From: JBDTVS01 sp040007095
Lineage (GTDB): Bacteria > Acidobacteriota > Vicinamibacteria > Vicinamibacterales > CAVVIG01
Length of the DNA stretch: 64,000 nt
Assembly (NCBI GenBank): GCA_040007095.1
Contig: JBDTVS010000004.1
Location: 1-64,000 of the forward strand
Direction: 5' to 3'
The translations under genes and the position numbers were made by a program. Positions 24,932 through 32,785 of the stretch are shown here, piece by piece. How positions within the stretch are numbered: position 1 is the first letter of the stretch; every line of letters starts with the position of its first letter. The notes below the pieces were generated by a model that was not told the DNA's origin, did not search any database, and saw only the letters and a program-made list of their open reading frames with translations.

Positions 24932-26080
24932 ATGGTTCCACGGCGCCGAATGTTGATCGCGATTCTCACGGTGGCTGCCAGCGTGGCGGTGGGGCCGTTG
25001 GTCCCGCTTGCGAGGGCGGCCGACGACCTGCCGTCGCGATTGAGCGACAAAGCGTTCTGGCAGCTGGTCAACGATTTGTCGGAGGCCGGCGGATCGTTTC
25101 GATCCGACAACTTTCTGTCCAACGAAAACGCCTTTCAAACGGTGATTCCGGATCTGAAGGCGATCGTGCCGGCCGGCGGCGTGTACCTTGGCGTCGGTCC
25201 CGAGCAGAACTTCACGTATGTCGTGAACCTGCGGCCGAAGCTCGCTTTTATCGTCGACATCCGGCGCGGGAACCTTCTGGAGCAGCTCCTCTACAAGGCA
25301 TTCGTCGAGATGTCGTCGAGCCGGGCGGAATTCCTGTCGCGTCTCTTCGCCCGCAAGCGGCCCACCGACTTGCCGGCCAATGCGCCGGTGGATGCGCTGT
25401 TCGCGGCGCTCGAGAACGCAGTGCCGAGCGAGGAACTGTTCAAGGAGAATCTCCAGGCGGCCAAGGACAAGCTCCTCAAGGATCACAGGTTCGCGTTGTC
25501 CGACGACGATGTGAAGGGGATCGAGTACGTGTACTCGGCGTTCTTCCAGGGCGGGATCGACGTGAACTATTCGTTCTCACCCAACGGCGGCAGCGGCTTC
25601 GGGGGAGGATTTCCGAGCTACCGCGAACTGATGAGCGAGACCGACGGCCAGGGCCAGAACCGCAGCTATCTGGCGACCGAAGAGAATTTCCGCATCCTGC
25701 GGGAGTATCAGCGGAACAACGCGATTGTTCCGGTGGTGGGCGATTTCGGCGGCGACAAGGCGCTGCGCGCCGTGGGCGACTACCTCCGGCAGCACAATGC
25801 CACGGTGAGCGCGTTCTACACGTCGAACGTCGAGCAGTACTTGTTTCAGGAGGCGTATGCCTGGCGACGCTTCCTGCAGAACGTGGCGACGTTTCCGATC
25901 GACTCGAAGAGTACGTTCATCCGATCGATCTCCAATCGCGGGTTTCCCTTTTCGCAGTTCCGGCGGATCTCTCCGGCGGCTCGCGCCTCCACGGCGCTCT
26001 GTCCGATCAATGAGCTGGTCAAGGCCTTCAACGCGGGTCAGGTTCACCGCTACGAGGACGTAGTGGCGATGTCGAAGTAA
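24932..26080 (+). CDS. Secreted LIC_10091-like protein (paralogue of 23354-24391)
   Basis: The predicted protein has 382 residues with a signal peptide (RRMLIAILTVAASVAVGPL). Shared motifs with the divergent paralogue include FLSNENAFQTVIPDL, GVYLGVGPEQNFTY, LAFIVDIRRGNLLEQLL, PSYRELMSETDGQGQNRSYLATE, IVPVVGDFGGDKALRAVGDYL and SAFYTSNVEQYLF. The start at 24932 follows AGGAG by 6 nt. Function is unknown. The two paralogues point away from each other across about 540 bp, implying local duplication with inversion. Its last 53 nt overlap the 3' end of the opposite-strand TPR gene. Confidence 0.8.
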   Translation: MVPRRRMLIAILTVAASVAVGPLVPLARAADDLPSRLSDKAFWQLVNDLSEAGGSFRSDNFLSNENAFQTVIPDLKAIVPAGGVYLGVGPEQNFTYVVNLRPKLAFIVDIRRGNLLEQLLYKAFVEMSSSRAEFLSRLFARKRPTDLPANAPVDALFAALENAVPSEELFKENLQAAKDKLLKDHRFALSDDDVKGIEYVYSAFFQGGIDVNYSFSPNGGSGFGGGFPSYRELMSETDGQGQNRSYLATEENFRILREYQRNNAIVPVVGDFGGDKALRAVGDYLRQHNATVSAFYTSNVEQYLFQEAYAWRRFLQNVATFPIDSKSTFIRSISNRGFPFSQFRRISPAARASTALCPINELVKAFNAGQVHRYEDVVAMSK

Positions 26081-28001
26081 ACCGGCGCGCTCTCTCCAGA
26101 TTGGCGCGCGCCTGCGGGTCGTTCGGCGCGAGCCGCAGCGCTTCCTGGAAATGCGTGATGGCTTCTTCCAGGCGGCCGCTCGACGCCAGCGCTGCTCCCC
26201 AGAGATTGTGGGCCGCCGGATCGGTCGGCGTCAGCTGGACGGCTTCCCTCGCGTACGGCTCTCCGCCCACCCCGTCCCCCTGACGCAAGCGGGTCTCCGC
26301 TTGAACCAGAAGCGTGCGGGCCAGTTGCGCGCGCGCGCCGGGATCGGACGGTGCGATGGAGACGATGGCCCGCCACTCGCGGGCCGCGCCCTCAAGGTCC
26401 TTCTGCCCCGTGAGGGTCTCCCCGAGCAGCGCGTACGCCGGGATGCGGTTGACGTTCGACGGATCGGCCGCGATGAACTCGCGCAGAACCGCCATCCCTT
26501 CCTCGATCTGCCGTTGCAGCACGAGCTCCGTGCCGAGCGCCGCGCGTGCGTCTGGAAAATCGGGCACCGCCTGGCGCAGGATCGCGATCGCCTGCGCATG
26601 CCGGCCGAGATCGATGAGCTCGGTCGCGAGCGCCATCCGGGCGCGGCCGTGCGGAAAGCGATCCACCACCGTCGTCCACAGCGTGACGGGGTCGGCATAT
26701 TCCGCATTGCGAGCCACGGTCCGAATCGCCAGCGCCGCGATCACCATCGTCGTCAACCCGGCTGCGGCGTAGGTCATCGCCGCGCTCGATCGCCGGAGAC
26801 TCAGCGCGTAGCGGCCGCCGACCACCACGAGCGTGGCGAGCGCCGCAAGGGGCAAGTACATGCGACGCTCGGCGCCGACCTCGCTGAGGATTGGCACGAT
26901 GCTCGAAGTCGGCGCCAGGGTCAGGAAGAACGCCGCCGCCAGAAACCCCGCCCGCGGCCAGCGTACGAGCGCCAGGCCGGCGCCGGCCAGCAGCGACATC
27001 ACGACGAGCGCCGCCGGCGCGACGTCTCGTACGGCCAGCGTGCGGGGAAGGCCGTAGTCGAGCACGAGCGCGCCCGGCCACAGACTGAGCGTGAGATACC
27101 GGCCGATCATCTGAAATTGATTCAACAGATAGAGCCACGGTCCGATCGTCAGCGTCGAGCCGACGGTCGATCGTGGCGTCGTCCACGCGAGCGCGGCAAG
27201 GACGATCCACGTCGCGGCCAGACCTGCGTAGAGAGACCGTCGCCGACGCCAGGCCTCGCCAGCCGAGTCGAACTCGAACACCCGGTCGTAGAGCGCAACG
27301 ACGATCGGCGCGACGACCATCGATTCCTTTGAAGCCATCCCGCACGCGCACGCCGCGATCGACAGCGCTTGCCATTTCGTGCTCTCGCGGCCCGCACGGC
27401 CGCGGCCGCCGATCTCGACCTGCGCCCTGGCACGCATCGCGCAGAACATTGTCAGCAGGAAGAAGAAGGCCATCAGGGATTCGCTGCGCTGCGTGACGTA
27501 GTCGACGACTTCGCTGGTCAGCGGATGCACCAGCCAGACCAGCGCGGCGGCCGCGGCGGTGCTGTTTGCCGTGGTGCGAAATCCAACCGGCATCCGGGAA
27601 TTGGCCAGCGTCGAGCCGACGATGGCGAAGAGCAGGAGGGCGCAGGCGATGTGAATCGCGATGTTGACGGCGTGGTACGACGGTTGTGCGAGACCGCCGA
27701 AGGCGTAGTTGAATGCAAACGACAGGTTGACGAGGGGACGGCCCGCCACCGGGGTTTCCCGCGGAGGTGCGAGCGGTTCCGATACAGGCCAGAGGTGCTG
27801 GATCGTCTTATTCGTGACGATGGCGGTCTGGTCGTCCCAAACAAACGGCGCGTTGAGGCTGTTCCAGTAGGTGGCGACGCCAACGACGACGATAAGCAAC
27901 GCCAGAAGCGCGCGAAACCTCGAACCGGGGTCAGCGGCAGGGGCAGTCGGGGCTGCCGACCGGCGCCGACCGGACGCGCGAGTTGGGCTCATCGCGGCCA
28001 T
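26028..28001 (-). CDS. Membrane glycosyltransferase-like protein with C-terminal TPR repeats (TMTC/PMT-like)
   Basis: The protein has about 657 residues. The N-terminal two-thirds are multi-pass, with FVWDDQTAIVTN, RPLVNLSFAFNYAFGG and HPLTSEVVDYVTQRSE, the luminal-loop motifs of TMTC/O-mannosyltransferase-like (GT-C) proteins. The C-terminal part (about 470-645) holds several TPR units (for example NLWGAALASSGRLEEAITHFQEALRLAPNDPQA). A lipid-linked sugar transferase acting on exported proteins is the family-based inference. The start is 28001 or 27992: the open frame continues upstream, but only because it enters palindromic repeat copy A, whose edge is at 28003. No Shine-Dalgarno precedes either start. 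Confidence 0.82.
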   Translation of the reverse strand: MAAMSPTRASGRRRSAAPTAPAADPGSRFRALLALLIVVVGVATYWNSLNAPFVWDDQTAIVTNKTIQHLWPVSEPLAPPRETPVAGRPLVNLSFAFNYAFGGLAQPSYHAVNIAIHIACALLLFAIVGSTLANSRMPVGFRTTANSTAAAAALVWLVHPLTSEVVDYVTQRSESLMAFFFLLTMFCAMRARAQVEIGGRGRAGRESTKWQALSIAACACGMASKESMVVAPIVVALYDRVFEFDSAGEAWRRRRSLYAGLAATWIVLAALAWTTPRSTVGSTLTIGPWLYLLNQFQMIGRYLTLSLWPGALVLDYGLPRTLAVRDVAPAALVVMSLLAGAGLALVRWPRAGFLAAAFFLTLAPTSSIVPILSEVGAERRMYLPLAALATLVVVGGRYALSLRRSSAAMTYAAAGLTTMVIAALAIRTVARNAEYADPVTLWTTVVDRFPHGRARMALATELIDLGRHAQAIAILRQAVPDFPDARAALGTELVLQRQIEEGMAVLREFIAADPSNVNRIPAYALLGETLTGQKDLEGAAREWRAIVSIAPSDPGARAQLARTLLVQAETRLRQGDGVGGEPYAREAVQLTPTDPAAHNLWGAALASSGRLEEAITHFQEALRLAPNDPQARANLERARRFTSTSPLRPRSGEPDPR

Positions 28002-28002
28002 C

Positions 28003-28167
28003 TTAGGACCCGTGGATGAATAACGTGCGCATTCTGGTCGCCGATGCATCCCGCCGGGCTGCGTTGCTCGTCACTTGCATACGCCCGGTATGCGCGCTCC
28101 TCGCGCCTTGCCGGGCGGGCGCCTCGACGCCCAGAATGGCACACGTTATTCATCTACGGGTCCTTAG
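28003..28167 (+). repeat. Palindromic element family, copy A (full length, 165 bp)
   Basis: Outer arms beginning TTAGGACCCGTGGATGAATA and ending CATCTACGGGTCCTTAG are inverted complements over about 33 bp with few mismatches. The shared core runs from GATGCATCCCGCCGGGC to CGGGCGGGCGCCTCGACG and has a central hairpin GCATAC-GCCCG-GTATGC. TTAG flanks both ends in direct orientation. It abuts the start codon of the TMTC-like gene and is nearly identical to copy E at 63289. Confidence 0.9.
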
Positions 28168-28349
28168 TGTCGTTTGGCCGGAACTTGTCGGTCGCGGTTT
28201 CGGGGCGGGCGGCCGGAGCGCAAGGCGCGGGGCTGGCTCACCGCTCTCGAAAGGGAAAGAATTTATGGAACTCGGGCGGTGGGGGACTGGAGGAAGCGAA
28301 GGGGAGATGCCAGGGAGCGGTTGTTCCACTCCCTGGCATTCGTCGGTCG
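28168..28349. other. Intergenic region between palindromic element A and the DUF6152 gene
   Basis: No gene is supported here. A strong 10-bp hairpin at 28308-28338, listed separately, lies just downstream of the DUF6152 stop on the minus strand. Confidence 0.5.
28308..28338 (-). terminator. Candidate terminator hairpin downstream of the DUF6152 gene
   Basis: TGCCAGGGAG and CTCCCTGGCA form a perfect 10-bp stem around an 11-nt loop. It begins 12 nt after the DUF6152 stop on the minus strand. No U-run follows, so it could instead be an mRNA-stabilising structure. Confidence 0.5.
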
Positions 28350-28739
28350 TCAGTCGAACGTGCCGCCCCACTTCCAGCCGTCGGACGGACGAGTAATCGT
28401 CTTCATCCGCAGTCTGTGGTCGGCGGGATTACGGCCGGGGTTGCCGGTGACGATGACATGATCGCCGGGGTGGAGTGTCTCTCGCGTAACGCCCTGACGA
28501 TTCAGCTGTCCGCCCGCACCCCACTCGACCGCGTAGCGCTGGACGGCGCCTTCCTTGTCCTTGGCCTCGACGTGCACGAAGGAGTGCGGATTTCGGAAGA
28601 GGAACTGGACGAGATTGCCCTCGATCGACTCCGTTTGGTCCTCGAAGTAGGTGGCTGCGAACGAATGGTGCGCCTGCACGCGGGCGCTGGCCACCAGCGC
28701 CACTCCTACGCCGAGCAGTACGAACAACGCGCGTTTCAT
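28350..28739 (-). CDS. DUF6152 family secreted protein
   Basis: This 129-residue exported protein has a signal peptide (ALFVLLGVGVALVASARVQA) directly followed by HHSFAATYFEDQTESIEG, and later FLFRNPHSFVHVE, GDHVIVTGNPGRNPADHRLR and DGWKWGG. This is the diagnostic pattern of DUF6152, a small OB-fold-like periplasmic family common in acidobacteria and often near PQQ dehydrogenases. The start was moved to 28739 so that the signal peptide begins MKRAL. The molecular role is unknown. Confidence 0.85.
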   Translation of the reverse strand: MKRALFVLLGVGVALVASARVQAHHSFAATYFEDQTESIEGNLVQFLFRNPHSFVHVEAKDKEGAVQRYAVEWGAGGQLNRQGVTRETLHPGDHVIVTGNPGRNPADHRLRMKTITRPSDGWKWGGTFD

Positions 28740-29105
28740 GTGTCTATCCTCCTGACCGACGGTTTGAGTGTGCGTCCCAGGCAATCTGCTGTTTCGCGAC
28801 CCTTCACGCAGCAGTCTACAGTACGACGACGGACTTCATATCTTAAGAGTTTCTGAATTCATCGTCAGGTTCGCATTGGCCGCCGGGACGCCATAGGTTT
28901 GATGCTGCCAGAGTATAGCGGATGCCGGTCATTCGCCGCCGCTGCAGTTCTCTGAGATACGCGCTTCGCCGATTGGTTCGCCAACGGGTTTCGCGCCAGT
29001 TCCTCGGCGGTTGAGTCGAGGCGCTCCCATTAATCCTATGAATCCAAGCGTACCTGATCCATAAAGAAATTCTAAAGAATTGGCGGCCGTGCGTGACCGT
29101 TGGCT
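28740..29105. other. Intergenic region, no gene recognised
   Basis: These 366 bases lie between two minus-strand genes. They contain a 14-bp inverted repeat AATTCTAAAGAATT (29068-29081) just beyond the hydrolase stop, and otherwise no RBS-linked frame or domain. The promoter of the DUF6152 gene should lie near its right part, but I cannot define it. Confidence 0.45.
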
Positions 29106-29996
29106 CTACCGCAGGTTCTTGTTGAACAGGTCGAGCGTGCGCGTCCACGCGAGCTTGGCCGCGGCTTCGTCGTAGCGCGGGGTCGTGTCGTTGTGGAAAC
29201 CGTGCTGGGCACCCTCGTACATGTACACGTTGTAGGTTTTGTTGTTCGACTTGAGTGCGGCCTCGAACGCCGGGATTCCTGCGTCCACACCCTGGTCGTT
29301 GCCGGCGTAGTGAAGCGCGAGCGGCGCCTTGATCTTGGCGGTGTCCTCGGCGCTCGGCTGACGGCCGTAGAACGGCGCGCCTGCGCCGAGGTCGGAACCG
29401 AGTCGCACGGCCAGTTGGTTCACAATCCCGCCGCCGAAGCAGAAGCCGACCGCACCCAGCTTGCCGTTCGACTCGGGGCGCGCCTTCACCCACTTCGCGG
29501 CGGCGACGAAGTCTTCGGTCATCTTCGGGCCGTTCACTTCCCGGAACTTCGCGGCGCCTTTTTCATCGTCTCCGGGGTAACCGCCGACCGACGTCAGACC
29601 GTCGGGCGCGTACGCGATGAAGTTGGCAATCGCAAATCGGCGCGCGACATCTTCGATGTACGGATTGAGGCCGCGGTTCTCGTGAATCACGAGGACTGCC
29701 GGCAGCTTGCCGCTCGCGCTGGCCGGCCGGGCGAAGTAACCCTTGATCGAGCCGTTTCCCTCAGGCGATTGGACCGTTTCGTAGCCGACCGTGATGCGCT
29801 TGTCGTCCTTCGGGACCTGCTCGGCCCAGGCGTAATTCGGCTTGAGGCTCTCCCACAGCGCCAGGGTCGTGATGCCGCCGACGGCGAACCTCTTCGCGCG
29901 ATCGAGAAAGTCGCGCCGGGTGATGTCGCCGTGCTGGTACTCATGAAACAGATCCAATAGTTCCTGCGGGTAGTCAGAGGCTTTCTTTCGTTCCAT
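29106..29996 (-). CDS. Dienelactone hydrolase family protein (exported)
   Basis: The protein has 296 residues. A roughly 60-residue N-terminal extension carries a twin-arginine-like motif TRRDFLDRAKRF followed by a hydrophobic stretch (FAVGGITTLALW), suggesting Tat export. An alpha/beta-hydrolase DLH domain spans about 68-293. The catalytic Cys186 sits in GFCFGGG, with a candidate acid Asp234 or Asp238 (GNDQGVDAG) and His265 (QHGFHND). Family members hydrolyse dienelactones or related esters; a secreted version points to a different, unknown ester. The start at 29996 drops an upstream frame that enters ACCACAAAG-type repeat sequence. Confidence 0.87.
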   Translation of the reverse strand: MERKKASDYPQELLDLFHEYQHGDITRRDFLDRAKRFAVGGITTLALWESLKPNYAWAEQVPKDDKRITVGYETVQSPEGNGSIKGYFARPASASGKLPAVLVIHENRGLNPYIEDVARRFAIANFIAYAPDGLTSVGGYPGDDEKGAAKFREVNGPKMTEDFVAAAKWVKARPESNGKLGAVGFCFGGGIVNQLAVRLGSDLGAGAPFYGRQPSAEDTAKIKAPLALHYAGNDQGVDAGIPAFEAALKSNNKTYNVYMYEGAQHGFHNDTTPRYDEAAAKLAWTRTLDLFNKNLR

Positions 29997-30021
29997 GGAA
30001 CATCTCCTTGTCGAATCACGA

Positions 30022-30117
30022 AGAGCTTTTTTGAACCACAAAGGTCACGACGTTCACGCGAACCACAACGGTGACGAAGATCACAAGAACCACAACGATC
30101 ACGAAGGTCACAAAGAA
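30022..30117. repeat. ACCACAAAG-type intergenic repeat, locus 1
   Basis: This stretch is imperfect direct repeats of GAACCACAAAGGTCACGA-like units (GAACCACAA, GATCACAAG, AACCACAACG, GGTCACAAAG). Related sequence occurs at 31733-31850 and 40528-40602. It separates the dienelactone hydrolase from the PQQ alcohol dehydrogenase. Confidence 0.7.
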
Positions 30118-30130
30118 GCCCGTGATTGGC

Positions 30131-31906
30131 CTACTGCTTCAGCGCGAATGCGAACAGCGCGTTCCCGGCGGCGATGGTCACATACTGCTTGCCGTTGACG
30201 GAGTAACTCATCGGGCCGCTGTTGATTTGACCGCCGAGCGCCGCTTTCCAGAGCAGCGCGCCGGTGCGTGCGTCGAGGGCGAAAAAATATCCTTCCTTGC
30301 CGCCGCTGAAGACCAGATCCGACGCCGTCGTGAGCACGCCGCCCCACGTGATGTCGTTCATCTTGAATTCCCATTTTTTCTCGAGCGTCTTCGGGTCGAG
30401 CGCGCGGACGACACCGAAACCGTCCTCGTCTTTCTTGAGGTTGGGCGTGAGCGTGGCCTGACCCATTGGGGTGCCGCCGGTACCGGCCACTCCGGCGCCG
30501 CGCGGAAACTGTCCTTCGACGGCCATCGTGCCGGTGTTTTCCCACGCCGACACGTAGAAGAGCCCGGTTCTCGGGCTGTAGGCGGGCGGTGCCCAGTTGG
30601 TCGCGCCGAGCACGGTCGGCATGATCAGCTCGCCGTCCCTGGTCGGAACCTTCCCGGGGACGCGCTGCGGTCTCCCGTTCTTGTCGAATCCCTCCATCCA
30701 GTTCACGCGGACGTAGGGTTTGCCCAGCAGGAACTCGCCCGTCACGCGGTCCAGGACATAGGCGAGGCCGTTGCGATTGGCCCACAACATCACTTTCCTG
30801 GGACGTCCCTGCCACTCCATGTCGACGAGAATTGGCACCTGCGTCGAGCCGTAGTCGACCTCGTCGTGGGGCGTGAACTGATAATGCCACTTCAGCGTGC
30901 CGGTGTCGGCGTCCAGCGCCACGACGCTGTCGCTATAGAGGTTGTCGCCGAGGCGCGAACGGCCGTCCCAATCAGGGGCGGGATTGCCGGTGCCGAAATA
31001 GACGAGGTTCGCCTCTGCATCGTACGCACCGCTGTTCCAGACGCCGGCGCCGCCTGTCTTCCAGGAATCGCCGGACCATGTGTCGTTGCCTTTTTCGCCG
31101 GCGCCTGGAATCGTGTAGAACCGCCACACCTCCTTGCCGGTCCTGGCGTCGAAGGCGGCAATATAGCCCCGCACGCCCAGATCGCCGCCGGCGAGCCCGA
31201 CGACGATCTTGTCCTTGACGACGGTCGGGGCGTGCGTGATCGCGTACTTCTCAGTGGCTTTCTCGCCCAGCTTGGCGGCTTCGATGTCCCAGACGACTTT
31301 GCCGGTCTTGGCGTCGATCGCGACGAGGTGCGCGTCGATCGTGCCCATGTACAGCGTGTCGCCGAGGATGGCCAGGCCCCGGCTGACGCGGCCGCAGCAC
31401 GGCCGCGCCTCGAGCGCGGGCTTGTATTCGAGCGTCCAGAACGGCCGGCCGGTCGCGGCGTCGAGCGCGACGACCTGATACGTTCCTTGCACCGGTGGAC
31501 CCTGCAGGGTGTACAGGACGCCGTCCACTGCGAGCGCGGTGGCTTCGAATTTCTCGAGCGACTTGGCCTGCCATACCCACTGCAATTCGAGGTTCTTCAC
31601 GTTGGCGGGCGTCACCTGCGTGAGCAGACTGTGCCGCTGGTTGAAGACCGTGCCCGAGTACGAGAGCCAGTTCTGCGGCTCGCGCTCCGCACGAAGCAGG
31701 CGATCGAAGCCGACCTGCTGCGCGAACAACGGAACCACGAAGAGCCAGAATACTGGAACCACCAAGGTCACAAAGGACACAAAGAAAACCACGGATCTGC
31801 CCGACTGTCTTCTTCGTGATCTTAGTGAGCTTTGTGGTTCAAGAAATCGTGCCGGTGCGCCCGGATGTCGCGGGCTTGGTGGTTCGGATGATCGTTGCAG
31901 TTTCAT
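30131..31906 (-). CDS. PQQ-dependent alcohol dehydrogenase (methanol/ethanol dehydrogenase family)
   Basis: This periplasmic quinoprotein has 591 residues at maximal length. Its eight-bladed propeller carries the adjacent disulfide-forming Cys pair 170/171 in RPCCGRVSRG, which is diagnostic of PQQ alcohol dehydrogenases, plus the signature region GEKGNDTWSGDSWKTGG and docking motifs such as GKEVWRFYTIPG and TLKWHYQFTPHD. Electrons should pass to the dihaem cytochrome c encoded 70 nt upstream. The signal peptide (VVFFVSFVTLVVPVFWLF, cleavage near FAQQ) is encoded by an ACCACAAAG-type repeat read in reverse. ATG 31906 is the longest start; GTG 31792 is an alternative at the edge of the hydrophobic core. 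Confidence 0.9.
   Translation of the reverse strand: MKLQRSSEPPSPRHPGAPARFLEPQSSLRSRRRQSGRSVVFFVSFVTLVVPVFWLFVVPLFAQQVGFDRLLRAEREPQNWLSYSGTVFNQRHSLLTQVTPANVKNLELQWVWQAKSLEKFEATALAVDGVLYTLQGPPVQGTYQVVALDAATGRPFWTLEYKPALEARPCCGRVSRGLAILGDTLYMGTIDAHLVAIDAKTGKVVWDIEAAKLGEKATEKYAITHAPTVVKDKIVVGLAGGDLGVRGYIAAFDARTGKEVWRFYTIPGAGEKGNDTWSGDSWKTGGAGVWNSGAYDAEANLVYFGTGNPAPDWDGRSRLGDNLYSDSVVALDADTGTLKWHYQFTPHDEVDYGSTQVPILVDMEWQGRPRKVMLWANRNGLAYVLDRVTGEFLLGKPYVRVNWMEGFDKNGRPQRVPGKVPTRDGELIMPTVLGATNWAPPAYSPRTGLFYVSAWENTGTMAVEGQFPRGAGVAGTGGTPMGQATLTPNLKKDEDGFGVVRALDPKTLEKKWEFKMNDITWGGVLTTASDLVFSGGKEGYFFALDARTGALLWKAALGGQINSGPMSYSVNGKQYVTIAAGNALFAFALKQ
31733..31850. repeat. ACCACAAAG-type repeat, locus 2, overlapping a signal-peptide coding region
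   Basis: Direct units such as GGAACCACCAAGGTCACAAA and GGACACAAAGAAAACCAC are followed by an inverted segment ending GAGCTTTGTGGTTC, giving a loose palindrome. On the minus strand the direct part reads as a long hydrophobic stretch used by the PQQ dehydrogenase frame. Confidence 0.7.
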
Positions 31907-31976
31907 TGGCGGTTCAAACCTGTCTGCGTCGCGTTCCCCGTGACGGGTGGTTCACCTCTTCCGGTGAACATCGTGG

Positions 31977-32753
31977 TCATGGGGTCGCCTTGCTCTTCAA
32001 CGACACGAGATAACCCACGACGTCGGCAAGTTCCTGTGCGCTCAACCGGTCTTTGAACGACGGCATCGGCGACTTCTCGACGAATCCATGATCGCGAACC
32101 TCCGACTTCACGAACGACCGCAGCTGCTCCTTCGAATCCAGGAGTTGCACCTTGAAGGTGTCCAGATTCAGCAGCCGACCGGTCGTGGTCATTCCGTCTT
32201 TGGTCGTGACGCGGTAGAAGCGATTGTTGCCGAGGACTTCCGCGTCCGGGTCGCGGAGCGACGTCTCCAGGTCGGCGGCTTTGCGCAGCTGGCCGACATT
32301 GGTCAGGTCGGGTCCCAATCGCGAGCCGTTGCCGTTCACGCGATGACACGTCGCGCATGTGCCTTTGCCATCAAACAGCGCCTTCCCGCGCACCGCGTCG
32401 CCGCTCGACGATACGCTCCGCCTCGAGGCGGCGACCGATCTGAGATAGGCAACGACGCGCGCGGCCTGCTCTTCTGAAAAGTTGCTGGCCGGCATCGGCG
32501 TGCCCGGAATGCCGCTTCTGATGATCTGGATCAGATCCTGATCCGACATCGTGCGGCGGAACTGGCCGCGTCCGAGGTCGATGCCGGCGATCTGATCGCC
32601 GTCCGGTCCGTGGCAGTTCGCGCACGTATTGCCGAAGACACGGCCACCATCCTCGATGTCGGCCGCGGTCTCGTGCTGAGCGAAAAGCGATGCGCCCTCG
32701 CACGCCACGGCGAGCGTCATCGCCAACGCGACAGCCGACATGTTCTTCCGCAT
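31977..32753 (-). CDS. Dihaem cytochrome c with planctomycete-type haem-binding domain
   Basis: The protein has 258 residues. A signal peptide (about 1-25) precedes two cytochrome c domains with CxxCH motifs at Cys44-His48 (CANCH) and Cys133-His137 (CATCH). The second domain continues into LGPDLTNVGQLRKAADLETSLRDPDAEV and the segment ending SPMPSFKDRLSAQELADVVGYLVSL, matching the planctomycete haem-binding domain layout (TIGR02603). The start is either 32753 or 32762; the longer frame is a shadow. It lies directly upstream of the PQQ dehydrogenase and 32 nt after the aldo/keto reductase stop, so it is the probable electron acceptor in one operon. Confidence 0.87.
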   Translation of the reverse strand: MRKNMSAVALAMTLAVACEGASLFAQHETAADIEDGGRVFGNTCANCHGPDGDQIAGIDLGRGQFRRTMSDQDLIQIIRSGIPGTPMPASNFSEEQAARVVAYLRSVAASRRSVSSSGDAVRGKALFDGKGTCATCHRVNGNGSRLGPDLTNVGQLRKAADLETSLRDPDAEVLGNNRFYRVTTKDGMTTTGRLLNLDTFKVQLLDSKEQLRSFVKSEVRDHGFVEKSPMPSFKDRLSAQELADVVGYLVSLKSKATP

Positions 32754-32785
32754 GCTCGGCATCTTAGTGGCGGGAGCGGCCGAGA

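Noticed and set aside
26151..28019. Long plus-strand open frames opposite the TMTC-like gene
   Set aside because: They are antisense shadows of a gene with clear motifs and membrane helices; their translations are His/Arg/Gln-rich and featureless.
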